Of a stretch of DNA of 64,000 bases, positions 22,671 to 36,400 are shown in pieces. The position numbers were made by a program, and so were the translations under genes. Each line of letters begins with the position of its first letter. Within the stretch, counting starts at the first letter, position 1. Source of the stretch: Escarpia spicata (lineage: Eukaryota > Annelida > Polychaeta > Sabellida > Siboglinidae); the NCBI GenBank assembly GCA_963995525.1, contig OZ023206.1, positions 27,223,595-27,287,594 on the forward strand, in the 5' to 3' direction. A model generated the notes under the pieces. The model was not told the origin of the DNA and made no database searches. It saw only the letters and a program-made list of their open reading frames with translations.

Positions 22671-23694
22671 TATGTTATGCTAACCTAAATGGTTCATAAT
22701 GTATAAATAATTATAATCGAAAGTTACCACCATGCTCTATTGAACGCAAATAAACATGAGAGTTGCACCAGTCTATTTTGGGACCCATTAACCGGCTCAT
22801 CGAATTCCGCAGTATCCGGCTCTTGGGTACCTACACATAAATTTACTGCCAAAAAAGAATTTTATCGAGAATTAGACTTGCACATACCAATAACTGTCTC
22901 CAACTTGTCAACGCCACTTGAAGAGACCGAAAAGCAGTGTCCGTTTGCTGATTATATCATAGCGCACATTCACTCCAAGAACGAGGCCATCCATGGACAA
23001 TCTCCGGAATGGAAGACTATGAGAAGAATGCATGAATAGCGACACTTTTTCAAGACAACTTTCTTTGCTTGCGAGAAGAAAGCACGCTGAAAGAAGACTT
23101 TCATAATTCAAACTTGGTAACTGTGTAACAAAAGGTTGGGTATTCACACTCAATTAGCTCTGACAGAACTTGCACAGTCCTTATCCCAATGCTCTGCTGT
23201 GGTGGACTGGCATTTCTACGAGGATCAACACTAAAACCAAGATACAAAATTATACTGGAATTTGCTGCTGACCTGAGATGTATTCTAGTTGTGATAAAGT
23301 CACGCGACTAAAAGGTTATCAAGAAGATGTAACTTCCATCACACACAGATACTTTCATATGTAAAGTATTGCTTGTCAGACCTTTCAGCTAACTTAAAGG
23401 TTACGAAGCCAATGTATAGCTGATGTTATAATAATTTTTTATTAATAAGTATATCAACTGTACATGTTCTTTCAAAAACAGTCTTTTTCTCGAGTTTGAT
23501 ATTTAGAAAACTGGATGGGTAATTACGGTTTTACTGGCTCGCTTACGGGGTAACCGCGCCAAAAAGGTTGATCTTGACCCTTTCGTTTGTCCTTCGTGTT
23601 TCGTAAAGCAACGGTGGAAATATACATCCAAACTGAATGGAAAAGTTGAAATTTTGCTACATTTCCCCACCTTTATCGAGTTATTTAAATAATT
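22671..23694. other. Non-repeat stretch with one unexplained 99-codon frame
   Basis: The frame at 22,740-23,039 (+) has ordinary composition (contains ELDLHIPITVSNLSTPLEE and CPFADYIIAHIHSK) but no family I recognise. No splice signals or start context decide the matter. It could be a relic of a transposon protein. Otherwise nothing. Confidence 0.3.
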
Positions 23695-24290
<596 letters not shown>

Positions 24291-25000
24291 ATTCCATGGT
24301 CGTCCTTGAGTCCACACCGTAAGACGATCACGGCCGATTATTCGAACTGTGTCATGCGGTCGAAACGGACTCTGCAGCAGGTATACCTTTTCACCTAGTG
24401 TGTGGCAGTGGCCATCGCGTGGGTCGTCGTCGAGGCCAGGAACCGTGGGCGTGGCCAACGTGGATGCGCGCCAATGAATGACAGTTCACAACACGAATAG
24501 ATAAAAGACGGCGGACGACAAGAAAGATAAATCGTTGTGCGTTGTCATAACCCCGCAGTACGTATCCAGGAAGCCCAAGGACCCACCGCGTTATTGGACA
24601 ACGCGCCGGCAACTCCATCAACGCCTAGCGCTACACACCGGGGCAGATAGTCGACGTCTACAGCGACTGCTGCAAGACGACATTGCCGAGACACGAGTTC
24701 CTGTTACCGGAGTCTTTACTCAACAAGACTGGTGAATCGCAGCATGCGTCAAGTCGACCAGCCGAGCCCAGCTGCAGCTTACCTTCTGGTGGGTGGTCAT
24801 CTTCGCATATTCTCGAGAACATTGTACAAAGAGACATGCTCTTTGCCAGGATTGTGACATTTTTCCAATTTACCCTTTCTAAATTTTATTTACCTTAATG
24901 CACATGAAAAACCCAGTTCCATACGTATTGGTAGTTATTGTTATTTAATTGACAGTGATTTACCATCAAAATGTATATAAAAGCAATATCATCGCATATT
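24291..25000. other. CpG-rich patch with a TATA-like site, function unknown
   Basis: 24,330-24,780 is clearly richer in CpG than its surroundings. It has an ATAAAAG TATA-like site at 24,501-24,507 and a 66-codon frame at 24,535-24,735 of unknown kind. It could be a promoter with a first exon, or an LTR/leader piece of a retroelement. It lies 1.2 kb upstream of the bursicon-like coding exon on the same strand. Confidence 0.35.
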
Positions 25001-25024
25001 TATATGTCATGCTCTTATTCTATG

Positions 25025-25058
<34 letters not shown>

Positions 25059-25250
25059 GAAGGAAGGAAGGAAGGAAGGAACATCTTTATTCGACAGATA
25101 TAATACAAATAAGTACAAAACATGTAAGAACATTTTCATAAAAGAAACTGTCGGGAGACACTCAATAAAGCTTTAATATATATATACATATATATAATTA
25201 TTATATAAAACGTTATGTATATATATATATATATATACATTATATACATT
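25025..25250 (-). mobile_element. LINE 3' tail with (TTCC)n, plus flanking (AT)n
   Basis: The reverse complement reads CTGTCGAATAAAGATGTTCC followed by TTCC repeats (plus strand GGAA, 25,062-25,080). This is the typical form of an L2/CR1-like LINE end. AT microsatellites lie at 25,029-25,058 and 25,180-25,245. Confidence 0.4.
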
Positions 25251-25975
25251 TTTTTGACGGGAAGTCACGTGTATGCTTCGTCCTGAATGTAACTTCGTCC
25301 CATCAGAAATATCACCCGAATTGGCGTTTATTGCGTTTTACCCTGACACGCGTCATATATCTGTTGGGCTTTATGTTACAGTTTTTTGCGTTTGAATTGT
25401 TGCATACAATTAACTTCATGAGACTACTTTCACATCAACAATTTTTGCAGCAAACAAAACAAATATATGTTATCGATATAATTACACACCAGATCAACAG
25501 TTTGTTGTTATATTCTTTACTGGATAATTCATTGTCGTGTCTTGACGAACAGATAAGTTCATTCATTGTTTGTTTCTACGTTGAAACTTTGAAATATACC
25601 AAGAAAGGACCTATTTGATAGAGCGACATAACGGGTCACAATTTGCCTTAAGGTGACAATATTAAGTCATGATTTATAATTATCGGATGCTTTTATGGCC
25701 TCACGTCCGCGTGTCCATTTAATCATGCAGATTTAATGGCAGTTTGGTAAACAAATAAATGGAATTTATATATTTTACATTACAACAAATCATGTACGAT
25801 GTGTATAATCAATGTAGTCGTTGTCATGGTCCTCACAATTATCGTCATAACAATCACCAGCAATACCGTAGTTGTTGTCATCAGCATTCATTATCGTCAT
25901 AATCGTCAAAGAAATACACCAGTGCTAGCACAAAAACGACTGCGTTGACAATTGCCATGACATGGCGTTGCTTTC
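25251..25975. other. AT-rich sequence upstream of the bursicon-like gene
   Basis: No repeats or genes recognised. A GTCATCATCGTC-like imperfect trinucleotide patch lies at about 25,820-25,910. A TTGCTTTCAG acceptor-like site ends at 25,977, 39 bases before the start codon, so a non-coding 5' exon further upstream is possible. Confidence 0.35.
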
Positions 25976-26016
25976 AGATCGCTGATCTCTGTTGCTAGAT
26001 CGACAACCCTTGGAAG

Positions 26017-29000
26017 ATGGCGATCCAAACATCAACGGTACTGCTCCTCTTTCACATCGTCATCGGTGCTGTCGTCTTCACGCCAATGCTAAAAACGGTC
26101 GACGCTGAATCCGGCACCAATGCCGCCGGCCTCACAGATCGATGTCGCATCCGTCGCATCGTACACAGAATCGAGCAACCAGGCTGTCTCTCCAAGCGTC
26201 TTCTCTCCTTCGCCTGTAAGGGCGGGTGCGAGTCTTACAGTCAATACTCGGACGAACTGGCCGGAATCGAGCGCTATTGTAGTTGTTGCCAGCCGTCAGG
26301 CGAAGTATTACGAAAGGTAAGAGTTCGTCCTTATAATAAACGTTGATATAAATCTCCTTCGTTAATTCGATCGTGTCGTATCTTTTCCGAGTCGTTTCAC
26401 AAAAATAGTCCATAAAACTTATTTATTATCAATTGCATGACACTAGTTGGTTTGTTTTATGCTTTATTTAATTTTGATGGCATCCTCGGACAACCTTATA
26501 CAATAGTTCTGAGGATGCCCGTTTATAAAATAGGATAAATTGGAACAATAGGCTAAACCAGTTAAGGGGAACGTCTTATCTATATATTAATACGCGAACT
26601 TTGAATCATTATAATTGTATCTCGTCAGATACGCCCCGGCCTCTTTCTACGTTCATTTTTGTCTTCCTTGAACGATTAGCCTCTGCTGTGCCAATTGGCG
26701 ATGCAATCAACATAACAAAACCAGTGTTATTTAGAGTTAATTACTTTTTTCGGATGACAAATTGATAGGTAGACGTCCTCCATGGGGTTTTACAATTTGT
26801 AGCCCCACGGGTGGGTTTGATTGATTTCACTACCTTTATTCCAAACCGTTTTTCAAACGACGAATTTTAAATAACCGGTGTCTGCCTCATGTTTGAAGCG
26901 CCTACCTCTATGGATAATGTGTTTAAGTAGAGTAATTATTTAGCTGCTGTAATCGTAACTATAGTTAAGGTGTCACAGTTGCATTCTGAGATCGTTGTTT
27001 TTATAAATGAAAAATTTTCGTCATGCCCCATACAATACATATAAATTTCCTCAAAATCGTCACAACACTTTTTGTACGTGATATGCAATTTTTAGATAAC
27101 ACGTCGCAAAAGACGAATCATTATATACGAGTGCCGTGAAGTTTATTAGTGCGTTTGCCGGACAGCATGTCGATCGGTAATATTGCAAAAACATGATGCA
27201 TCGAATAACATATCAACTGCCTATGTGACTTATATGGTTGCGATAATTATCAAATAAGTCAACATGTGTTACGTTATACATACGCTTTCTTTAAAACGGT
27301 ATAAAATTGTAGTTTAACTAAGAATACAAATTTATTTAAATTCTCAGTACCCCAACATAGTTCCTGAAGTCGCGGATCGTAGATCGTCTGTCATTGATGT
27401 AGTTCCCCAATGTTTGCTTCACTTCTTCCTTTTGTGACCCAGTTTCATTGCCATTTTCGCGACCCGTATCTCTCGCTACAGCATATACCATTGTATGGTT
27501 CCATATAGCGTATACTATATGGTGTCGTTACTGCGCACATATCCGATACATCTAAATTCCCAGGCTTCATCACCACAGTATTCGTTTTGTTAATAATGAT
27601 AATAAAAACAGTATATAGCGCCTATAACCTCAGGAACCTGTACTGCGAGTAGCAGCAAACAAGAATAATTAGGCTTTATATCATGAAGAGGGAGTCGCAA
27701 TTGTCACCATTAGAGGGAGGGTATTCAAAACAGATAAACGGGGACGTGACATTTCAAGCAACTGAAGCTTGGGGTTTAGGGAGGTAGCTGCGGATTTATA
27801 TACTTTTAAGTCATTGGGAGCTCCTTCCACATATTTGGCGCATCAACACAGAAAGCACGCTTGTCCGTATAAAGCAAAGTCTTAGGAGCAATAAGTTGTT
27901 AGGTTATCTGAGCTGCATACTAAGCATACAATATGCACAATACAGTGTTGTACACGCCGTGGAGTTTAGCTAAGCTTACAATTTAAGTTATCTGGACAGT
28001 TGTTCGTAGTAGGGCCAAGTTGAGATTTCAATTCCATACCGTCCTCTTGTGATGCTTATCTAAATTCGTCAAATTAATGTGGAGTTTTCTTGAAGGATTC
28101 CATTTTCTTTTCCCGCAAAGCATAATATACGAAATCGCAGTCACTTTGATTACAATTAATTCCACATTTAATGTCAACCTCATATATGGCCGACCGTTAC
28201 TCCATATTTGCTTGCATCCTGAGTTCATATGGTCTATCTCGAGTATGTCGTAGACATGCTCACCTTTCACAACTTATTCCACATCTTTCTTTTTAAATGT
28301 CTGTACATTCCAGCAGTTCTCACATTGTCTCCTAGACCAAATGCTGCTGCCCATCGCACGTTCCACACATATTGCTACGTCATCGCCAGTGTTGCTAATT
28401 TACGTGCACTGGTGACTAGTTGTTCCGAAACATGACAAAGATGTGTATTTAATTATCCGAACCGACGATTCCGATGTTTCGTTATGTAATATCACTATTG
28501 CCACTGCTATGTGTCATCAACATCGCCAAATCTATCTTCCATCGCCACAATACTACATAACCATTTCCATATATGCTATATAACCATTGACATCGCAGTG
28601 CTACAATACGCTGCCTATATATTTTTGTTAATATGATCACGTCACATTTTTCCAGGTGTTCAATATGTGGCTGCATCGAATTCACTCGTAATCAATACTT
28701 ATTGCCATTACTAACCTAATGAATACACGTTGCATTCATACCTCTGTCGAATCACGTCGTTATTTAATAACTCGACACATAATATCTTACCAAGCAGCTC
28801 ACTTCCCTGCATTTCCTGCTTCCGGGTTGCAGTTTCCGCACACCTAGCGCCGTTGTCTTTGTTTCTAATATTACCACTATAATTAGTTACCCGACCGTGC
28901 AATATTGTTAACCACTGCTGACTAGGAAACAACAATAGCTACATCGCTTTCTTTTTGCCCAGGTGATGGTTACGTGTGCAAACAGAGGCGACGGAAGCCG

Positions 29001-29112
29001 CCTTGTGGGACGCGTGTTGCGGATCATGATACCGACCGGATGTATCTGCCGGCCGTGCGCAGGTGTAGAACGACCGCTTGTACCGGATGTCGTCAACCCA
29101 CTCAGCCGATAG
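26017..29112 (+). CDS. Bursicon alpha-like secreted cystine-knot hormone subunit, two exons
   Basis: Coding exons 26,017-26,316 (100 codons) and 28,963-29,112 (49 codons plus TAG) give 149 residues. The splice sites are CGAAAG/GTAAGA and TTCTTTTTGCCCAG/GTGATG, phase 0. An in-frame TAG at 25,996-25,998 fixes the start. Residues 1-30 form a signal peptide (hydrophobic VLLLFHIVIGAVVF). Eleven cysteines follow at 43, 57, 67, 71, 88, 90, 91, 105, 127, 129 and 132. They include the knot motif CKGGC (CXGXC), the bursicon-like CSCCQPSGE, and TGCICRPC near the end. Established for the family: bursicon alpha is a secreted subunit with 11 cysteines that acts through a leucine-rich-repeat GPCR, alone or with bursicon beta. 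Thyrostimulin and gremlin-like knots fit less well (no CXCC...SGE). The beta partner is not in the window. Expression is not shown. Confidence 0.88.
26317..28962 (+). other. Intron of the bursicon-like gene (2,646 bp)
   Basis: Begins GTAAGAG and ends CTTTCTTTTTGCCCAG. AT-rich. It contains a possible interspersed repeat at 27,590-27,890 (ATAGCGCCTATAACC ... GGGAGCTCCTTCCACA), diverged from 20,600-20,990. No other exon with resemblance was seen. Confidence 0.8.
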
Positions 29113-29986
29113 GCCCTTACTGGCGGAAACGCATTTACTTCGAAACTGCAGGATGAATACGAGACGTTCACGGATTGAACACTTTGACATAATAAGTTGC
29201 GAGTACACACCAATCGCTCGGGGAGGAATTTGCAGTTTAGATAATGCGTCCATCCTGTGCTGTCCCGGTGTAGAATTGTGTGCCACCCTCAACAAAGGTG
29301 AACCTGTCGCCTCACGTTTATTTCATCGGGGCTACGCATATTCTAGACAAACCAATACAGTTCACATTTACGCACTATGGCGCTAATTCTATGAGAAATA
29401 TTCCGCGGAATATATTTATCCTTGAACCGGTTTTCTTTCTATTGTCTCCGTCCAGTGATTTCTTTAGGGGAAAAGGGGAGAAACCTAATCTTCTACACCG
29501 GGACTACAGTCAAATAGAAAACCTGACAACTACGTATAGTTTGCATATGTGTGATAATTAACGTTACAGAGATACACACAGTTAAGGTAAAGATGCCAAG
29601 ATGATGTCACCGGTCTTTACAGTAAGTCAAAAGCAAACGACACGGTACTCTTGTGTGAAGATGTTTGCTAATAATGTTAAAACAATTAACATTTAATATT
29701 GGAGGAGAAATAAACACACTACGTACATTACACGGACACTTTTAATATGTGTTTCTCCTTTGTTTTACTTGTTAGATTTGCATGTAGACTTGCAACACAT
29801 GGAAACGACAGTCATAGTGAGCTTTACAGGCGATACGGTATTCCTTGCAGCATTTCAATATCAAATTTATTCTTACGACGTTTTATCTTGTTTCTTTGGA
29901 GCAATATTCAAGAATTCAAGTTCTACTGACACTAATTTTAATGGAAGTTCCATTTTATAGGGCGGCATGTATATATATTTATTTAA

Positions 29987-30018
<32 letters not shown>

Positions 30019-30268
30019 TTATATATATATATATATTGTTCGTTGTCGAATTTAACATCCCATAATGGTCGTTACAAATATTTCGCTATAAGTCAAAGAA
30101 TAAACAACTGTGATGTTATTTGTACATTGATAATTCAGCTACTGTTTTAACTAAATTATGTTGTAATGCAACTTACGCAATTTGCTAAGTCACAGTACTT
30201 ACATTCAGTAGGGTAAACGTAACCTACTTACAGTCACGCGGGAACGAAATTGATATTGGGGGTTCAGC
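29113..30268 (+). other. 3' flank of the bursicon-like gene with candidate poly(A) signal and (AT)n
   Basis: The first plain AATAAA after the stop is at 29,709-29,714, giving a possible 3' UTR of about 600 bases. An (AT)n tract lies at 29,970-30,036. Nothing else recognised. Confidence 0.4.
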
Positions 30269-30269
30269 A

Positions 30270-30600
30270 CTGAAACATTTTCGCCGCCGCATATCTTCTC
30301 ATCTTCCTTGTGGCTGTCTCGGTTGGCTCGACTAAGATGACATCGGAAGACGGGGGGAGGGGTGCTGTTGAAAATGTTTTGCCGCTGCGCCCGCAGTAAT
30401 TTCAGCTTCTTCACTGTCTCGGCTGTGAACTCATGACATCCGAACACGGGGATAACAGTGCTGTTGAAAATTAATTTTTTGCGTCACGCCGCTGCTGTAA
30501 ATTTACCTTCTCCAGCTATCTCCGCTGTCTCGGCTGAAATGATGACATCCGAAGACTGGGGGGAGTGGGAGGGTGCTTCAAACACATTTTTACACACACC
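30270..30600. repeat. Three imperfect tandem units of ~100 bp
   Basis: TGTCTCGGYT followed by ATGACATCSGAAGACGGGGG and a GTGCTGTTGAAAAT or GTGCTTCAAACACAT segment recurs starting at about 30,314, 30,415 and 30,517. Units 1-2 also share GCCGCTGC and TTCAGCTTCT or TCTCCAGCTA. No coding role seen. Confidence 0.55.
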
Positions 30601-30699
30601 TTTCACAGTCAACAAAAAATACACATTAATCATCTCCAAAAATTTACATTCCCACCCGCCATTTGACGCTCGCCACAAAAACAAACATACACGCTCACA

Positions 30700-30795
30700 T
30701 TTAATGGGGGGCAGGAGCTTATGGTTCTGTCCCCCCAGAGAAATTCCCAAGGGGGACAGCTCCCCCCCCCCCTGTTCCCGCGTCTATGCCTAGTT
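30700..30795. repeat. G/C-run hairpin, probable repeat edge
   Basis: GGGGGGCAGGAGC, CCCCCCAGAG, AAGGGGGACAGC and a 13-base C run in close succession, then GTTCCCGCGTCTATGCC. This wording is common at invertebrate element termini. A possible reverse relative is at 6,695-6,760. Confidence 0.35.
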
Positions 30796-30939
30796 ATCGA
30801 CGAATTTGTAGTTCATCCGTTGGAGGTTATTACTAAGTTTAAGTGCTATAGAATTTCTAGACGCGCCAACTACCTTTGCAACGGCGAGAAGACAACGAAG
30901 TCCAAGGGGATCGTCAGACCGGAGTGACGTCCGGCTAGG

Positions 30940-32205
<1,266 letters not shown>

Positions 32206-32639
32206 ACCTATGGGCAGAACACGTTTAGAAGAAAAAAGCACAGTGACTGGTTCAGCAATTCTGTACTTGACCATCACTCCTCTACAGCAGGGAACGAGGA
32301 TGAGAAAAAAGAAGAATACATACAATACATATATGTCAAAAATAAATACAAATATATAACCTTATGGTAAACATGGTATAATGTATGGTAAATAACAAAA
32401 AGTAGTAGCCACTATCGAGGGGCCACCTTTTGTGATAAAAATTTAACTGAATCAATACATCACCCAAATCAATTTCTTCCAGAACAAGATAGAAAAAAAC
32501 ATAATTTGAATGTGAGCATGTGTGAGCAAGCTTACATGATTATTGTGTTTGTCGTTAAGGCACTGTTTTGTACTGTATAAAGTTGACAGGTGGTTGTCGG
32601 TTCTTAATTTTACATACATATATAGCAATTTGCCTTGTG
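32206..32639. other. AT-rich intergenic sequence
   Basis: Nothing recognised apart from the edge of the minus-strand LINE that follows. Confidence 0.4.
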
Positions 32640-33500
32640 CATGTTACTTGATATTTTTGTAAACAAAAAAGTCTAACATACTAGGCAAATCCTTGTAAAC
32701 TATGTGTACTAAGCTTTTCTTTGACTATATCGGGAATGTTATTTAGTAAAAGTGGCAAATTATGCCTAAGACATTTCTTTGCAAATTCATGTTTAATTTG
32801 TGTGTATTTTATTTTTGACTCTTGTATTATGATTATGTACCTCATAGTTAAACATTATCCTCCAGTTTTGTAAATAAACTGGTAAGTCATTGTGTAAATA
32901 TTTATAGTACAATTTGAATTGTTGTAATTTAAGGATGTCATCTACTTTTAACAAGTTGGTTTTTTTGTGAAGTGGTTCTGTGAGGGAAATATAATTACTT
33001 AAGGTAATAATTCTCAGGGCTTTTTTGAAGTTTTATTATTCTATTTGATAGAAAGCCCCATGCTATGATGCAATAATTAATGTGTGGCACTATTAAAGAA
33101 TTATGTAATATTATTTTAATATGAAGAGGTAACACACGTTTTAATTTGCTTAAAATGCCAATTTTTTAGAACAAGCATTTGATATTTTTCTGTTTTTTTT
33201 TTTCTAGTTTAGATTTGTATCTATAATTAAACCCACAAAAATAAATTCCTTGACTTGTTCAATATTTACATTGTCTATCTTCAGAGTAAGTGTCTGTATA
33301 TTTGTCTTTGTCTTTTGAAATGTCATGTATTTAGATGTTGCAATGTTTAACGATAATTCATTTATTTTGAACCATTCATTTATTTTAAAAAGTTCTTCAT
33401 TTAGTAAAGATTCTAAATTTCCGCAATGTATGTTATCGCTGAAAGTGTTTAATATACGTGATGCATTACATCATCGGCATAAATCATGAAATTAAACATT
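32640..33500 (-). mobile_element. LINE (CR1/L2/Daphne-like) RT relic, minus strand, many stops
   Basis: No long open frame, but the reverse complement reads an RT in order: FMIYADD at about 33,470-33,493; SLLNEELFKINEWFKINELS; VNIEQVKEFIFVGLIIDTNL; KISNACSKKL; a PHINYCIIAWGF-like block (broken frame); LQQFKLYYKYLHNDLPVYLQ; and HNHNTRVKNKIH near 32,830. Single-base indels and stops are scattered through the copy. Composition is very AT-rich. 5'-truncated just before YADD. Confidence 0.8.
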
Positions 33501-34139
33501 TTACTGGAGAACAACAACAGAATTAAGAGACGTTAATTACAACCCAATATAACAGACATTTTCAGCTCAAATTAATACAACAATATTGTCTTTTGTTACC
33601 CCAGGTGGCGAGTAGCCAAAGAAGCATTTTTGGCGTATCGAGGGTCCAGCATTTTTGTATATGTTAAACTCACTATTCTTAGGTACTTACGGGTCATTAA
33701 ACATATTCACGCAGCTGCCATTTACACAATCAGAAGGTAATCTGTTCCATTTATCTGTAGTCTCCTGTAAGGATCATGCGTGATTCACGATGAATAAGCG
33801 CTGGTGGTATTCCGTCCTACACATACTCGATTCGTAGTTTACTGTAGTCAATGTTTGGATCTTTTGGGTAAATACATCTTCGTTCAGTAGGTAATATTGC
33901 ACAACGTAACAAGGATCCAGCATGAAGACATGACAATTGGCGATGATAACATGGTCCAGACAAGTGTGCAACATTGTTCGCACGAACCAGACGTTACAGA
34001 ACAGTTCACAGCAACTTATGCTATTTATCTCCAAACAGCCCTATTTATGGCTAACACAGAAGTAGTTTATTTTCAGAGTATTCCTTCTCTAGAGTTGAAT
34101 TACACATTTCCCACCTGCGTGAGATCGTTTACTTCTCCT
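33501..34139. other. Intergenic sequence, nothing recognised
   Basis: No repeat or protein resemblance. The short frames at 33,774-34,157 are on both strands and unsupported. Confidence 0.4.
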
Positions 34140-34300
34140 GGCACAGGCATCGGGTAAAAGCAAACATATTTTTCGAAATACACAAGCAACGTAGGGTGAA
34201 TAAAATTGCTCAAGTTTCGGAATGGCGGTCGGTTGTAGGATTCGAACCGTGCGTTAAATGTCGTTCCGTTGACCGACGATCCGACGCACTGATGCTGGAC
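34140..34300 (-). mobile_element. tRNA-headed SINE fragment, minus strand
   Basis: The reverse complement has box-A-like TCGGTCAACGGAA, box B GGTTCGAATCC about 30 bp on, and CCTACGTTGCT after a further 50 bp. This is the same order as in the SINE copies at 9.6, 41.7 and 48.3 kb, but strongly diverged or of a sister family. Confidence 0.5.
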
Positions 34301-34394
34301 CATCACTCCTCATTTAACACGGCCTTGTTGATCTGCATTCACCTCCTGGCCTACTCAAGGCAGACTCCCGGACAACCCGAGGTCAGCCGAACAT

Positions 34395-34535
34395 ACTACA
34401 ACTGCCCAACTCAAGAGTTAACACGTATCTCCACTCCTTCCCATCTGCCAGCAGACTCTAGAACTCACTTTCCTCAAACTCCTCTGAAGCCCAGCCCTTC
34501 CCAGTCTCCAGGTCTTCCACGTAGAACTGGTTAAC
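34395..34535 (+). mobile_element. LINE C-terminal end fragment
   Basis: The frame reads TYLHSFPSASRL, a stop where Trp is expected, then NSLSSNSSEAQPFPVSRSST. This matches the YxxSFFPRTIRLWNSLP..  F terminal motif of Jockey/CR1/Rex-like LINEs. Very short. Confidence 0.55.
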
Positions 34536-34539
34536 TACC

Positions 34540-35271
34540 CAACAATAACCCCAACCTTTACGATGTGTAACGTTTACCCTGCGGAACTGAATATTTAACA
34601 TATTTTTAATTCTAAATTATTATTATTATTTTTCCACCCGTTACGATGTGTAACTTTGATTTTTTTTACTTTCAAAACCATACGCACCCCACAACTGTGA
34701 AATTTTTCCTCGACTGCCGAAGTTTTCACAATAACCTGACGAAGAAGAAAACCATTTGGATCGTCGGCCATGACGTTTAGACAACTTCATAGCAGCTGAA
34801 AGAATCGACGCATTGGAAACAAAGAAAGCAAACCCATGTGCCATGTTGGCGAGTATGAGTTTGATTTTAGTGAGGTCTTCGCGTGTGGCTGGTAAAATCT
34901 GCGATGAAACTAAACGTATACGTTAACTAAATGTTTTGCGTTGCAACGCAAAAGTTGATTTGAGTTTGACATATTCGTATTTCGCCAGTTGACGCAGTCG
35001 TCGGATGAGATTTTTAAAAAGGACACATTTCACGTACGCTTGAAACAACTGTCTAATAAATGTGATTTCTAGAATGAAAAATTAAATCATAGACCATCCA
35101 AAATTCCTATACGACAAAATGGAATGTACGAACCATCCTGCCAGACATGTTTATAATACGGGCGTATTTTTAAAACTACTTCGTTTAAAGTATTATTCTA
35201 GCACTAACCGTAACCTTGGGGTTACACCTGACAACGGATCATACTTTAAAGCAGTTGAGTAAAGGATCATG
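34540..35271. other. Intergenic sequence, nothing recognised
   Basis: A 67-codon minus-strand frame (34,844-34,641) has a good Kozak context (CAACATGGC) but no family resemblance or splice support. Confidence 0.35.
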
Positions 35272-36400
35272 TCAACAATAATAATAATAATCCAATACTA
35301 TTATTATATACAATACAGCGTCATCCTCCTTGTGTTTGCTTATCCATTTCCGGACGTTGCAGCCTTGATAGACAGCTCTTTCGTTTGCCAATCTCCCCAC
35401 TCGCCAGACATCGGCTGCCATCCATTCCTCTATATACTTCCCCCATCGTCTCCTAGGTCTTCCTCTGCTTCTGCTGCCTTCCACTTCTCCTTCCACTGTT
35501 AGTCTCTCTAGAGACTGATGCCGTTTCACATGACCGAAATAACTTAGTTTATGTTTCTTTACAAAGTTCAATAAAGTCCCGGGTATAACACCAAGCTCAT
35601 CTGCAATGGATTCGTTTGTTCTACGTTCAGTCCACGAAACTCGTAATATCTTTCTATAACACTTGTTTTCAAATGCATTTATACGTTTAGTAATGTTCTT
35701 ATTAAGAGTCCAGGTTTCGCATCCAAATGTAGCCGTTGGAAATATGCAGACTCGGATAATTCGTAGTTTCATATCTTTGTTCGTTGCTTTCCACAGCTTC
35801 TTCATCTCCGTCAACGTTTTACTCGCCATTGCCAACCTCCGCTTGATCTCTTTCGTCCCATCTCCATCCGCTTCTATCAGTGACCCCAGATATTCAAAAC
35901 TTTCCACTCGTTCTATTTCCTCGCCATCTAGTGTAACTTCTGATGGTTCTCGACATCCCTTCACATCCATAATCTTAGTCTTCTTTACGTTTAGTTTCAA
36001 TCCTTTCATCTCGCTGTGCTCTTTAACAGTAGTTATCAGTTTATCCAATCCTTCTTTTGTATCGGATATTAACGCTGTGTCATCGGCATATCTCAATTCA
36101 TATATCCCCTGTCCATTCACTTTCAGACCATTAAAACACTTGCTTCTCGTGTCAGTCTCGACTTCCCTCATGATTTTCTCTGTGTATGGACTGAATACGT
36201 GGGGGGACAAAATGCACCCCTGTCTCACACCCTTGCCGACTGGGAACCAATCTGTGGTACCACACTCTAATCTCACTGCAGACTGTTGTCCAACATATAC
36301 ATTTTGGATAAATGATCTAATTTTCTGGTCAAATCCCATGTGTATCAAGGTTTTCCAGAGTTGTTGATGACTAATATTATCAAAAACAGCGTCATATCAA
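35272..36400 (-). mobile_element. LINE (RTE-type) RT 3' half, single open frame
   Basis: The longest intact RT frame in the window (358 codons, 36,348-35,272). Upstream, FDNISHQQLWKTL continues the same frame back to a truncation at about 36,397. Blocks: VGKGVRQGCILSPHVFSPYT; ELRYADDTALISD at about 36,060-36,100; LKLNVKKTKIMDVKG; FEYLGSLIEADGDGTKEI; FGCETWTLNKNITKRI; RRTNESIADELGV; SYFGHVKRH; RSRGRPRRRWGKYI. The finger domain and endonuclease are lost. The 3' end runs into an AAT/ATT-rich tail (plus strand 35,275-35,305). The intact frame suggests a fairly recent insertion. Confidence 0.93.

Noticed and set aside
26120..26413. Other frames over the hormone exon (plus 26,120-26,320 and minus 26,413-26,132)
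   Set aside because: Shadows of the coding exon; they lack the cysteine pattern and splice logic.
28974..29386. Cys-rich frames at 28,974-29,156 and 29,078-29,386
   Set aside because: Out-of-frame shadows of hormone exon 2 and its 3' flank; the in-frame reading gives the cystine-knot end.
34641..34844. 67-codon minus-strand frame with a good start context
   Set aside because: No family resemblance, no splice site and no neighbouring exon.
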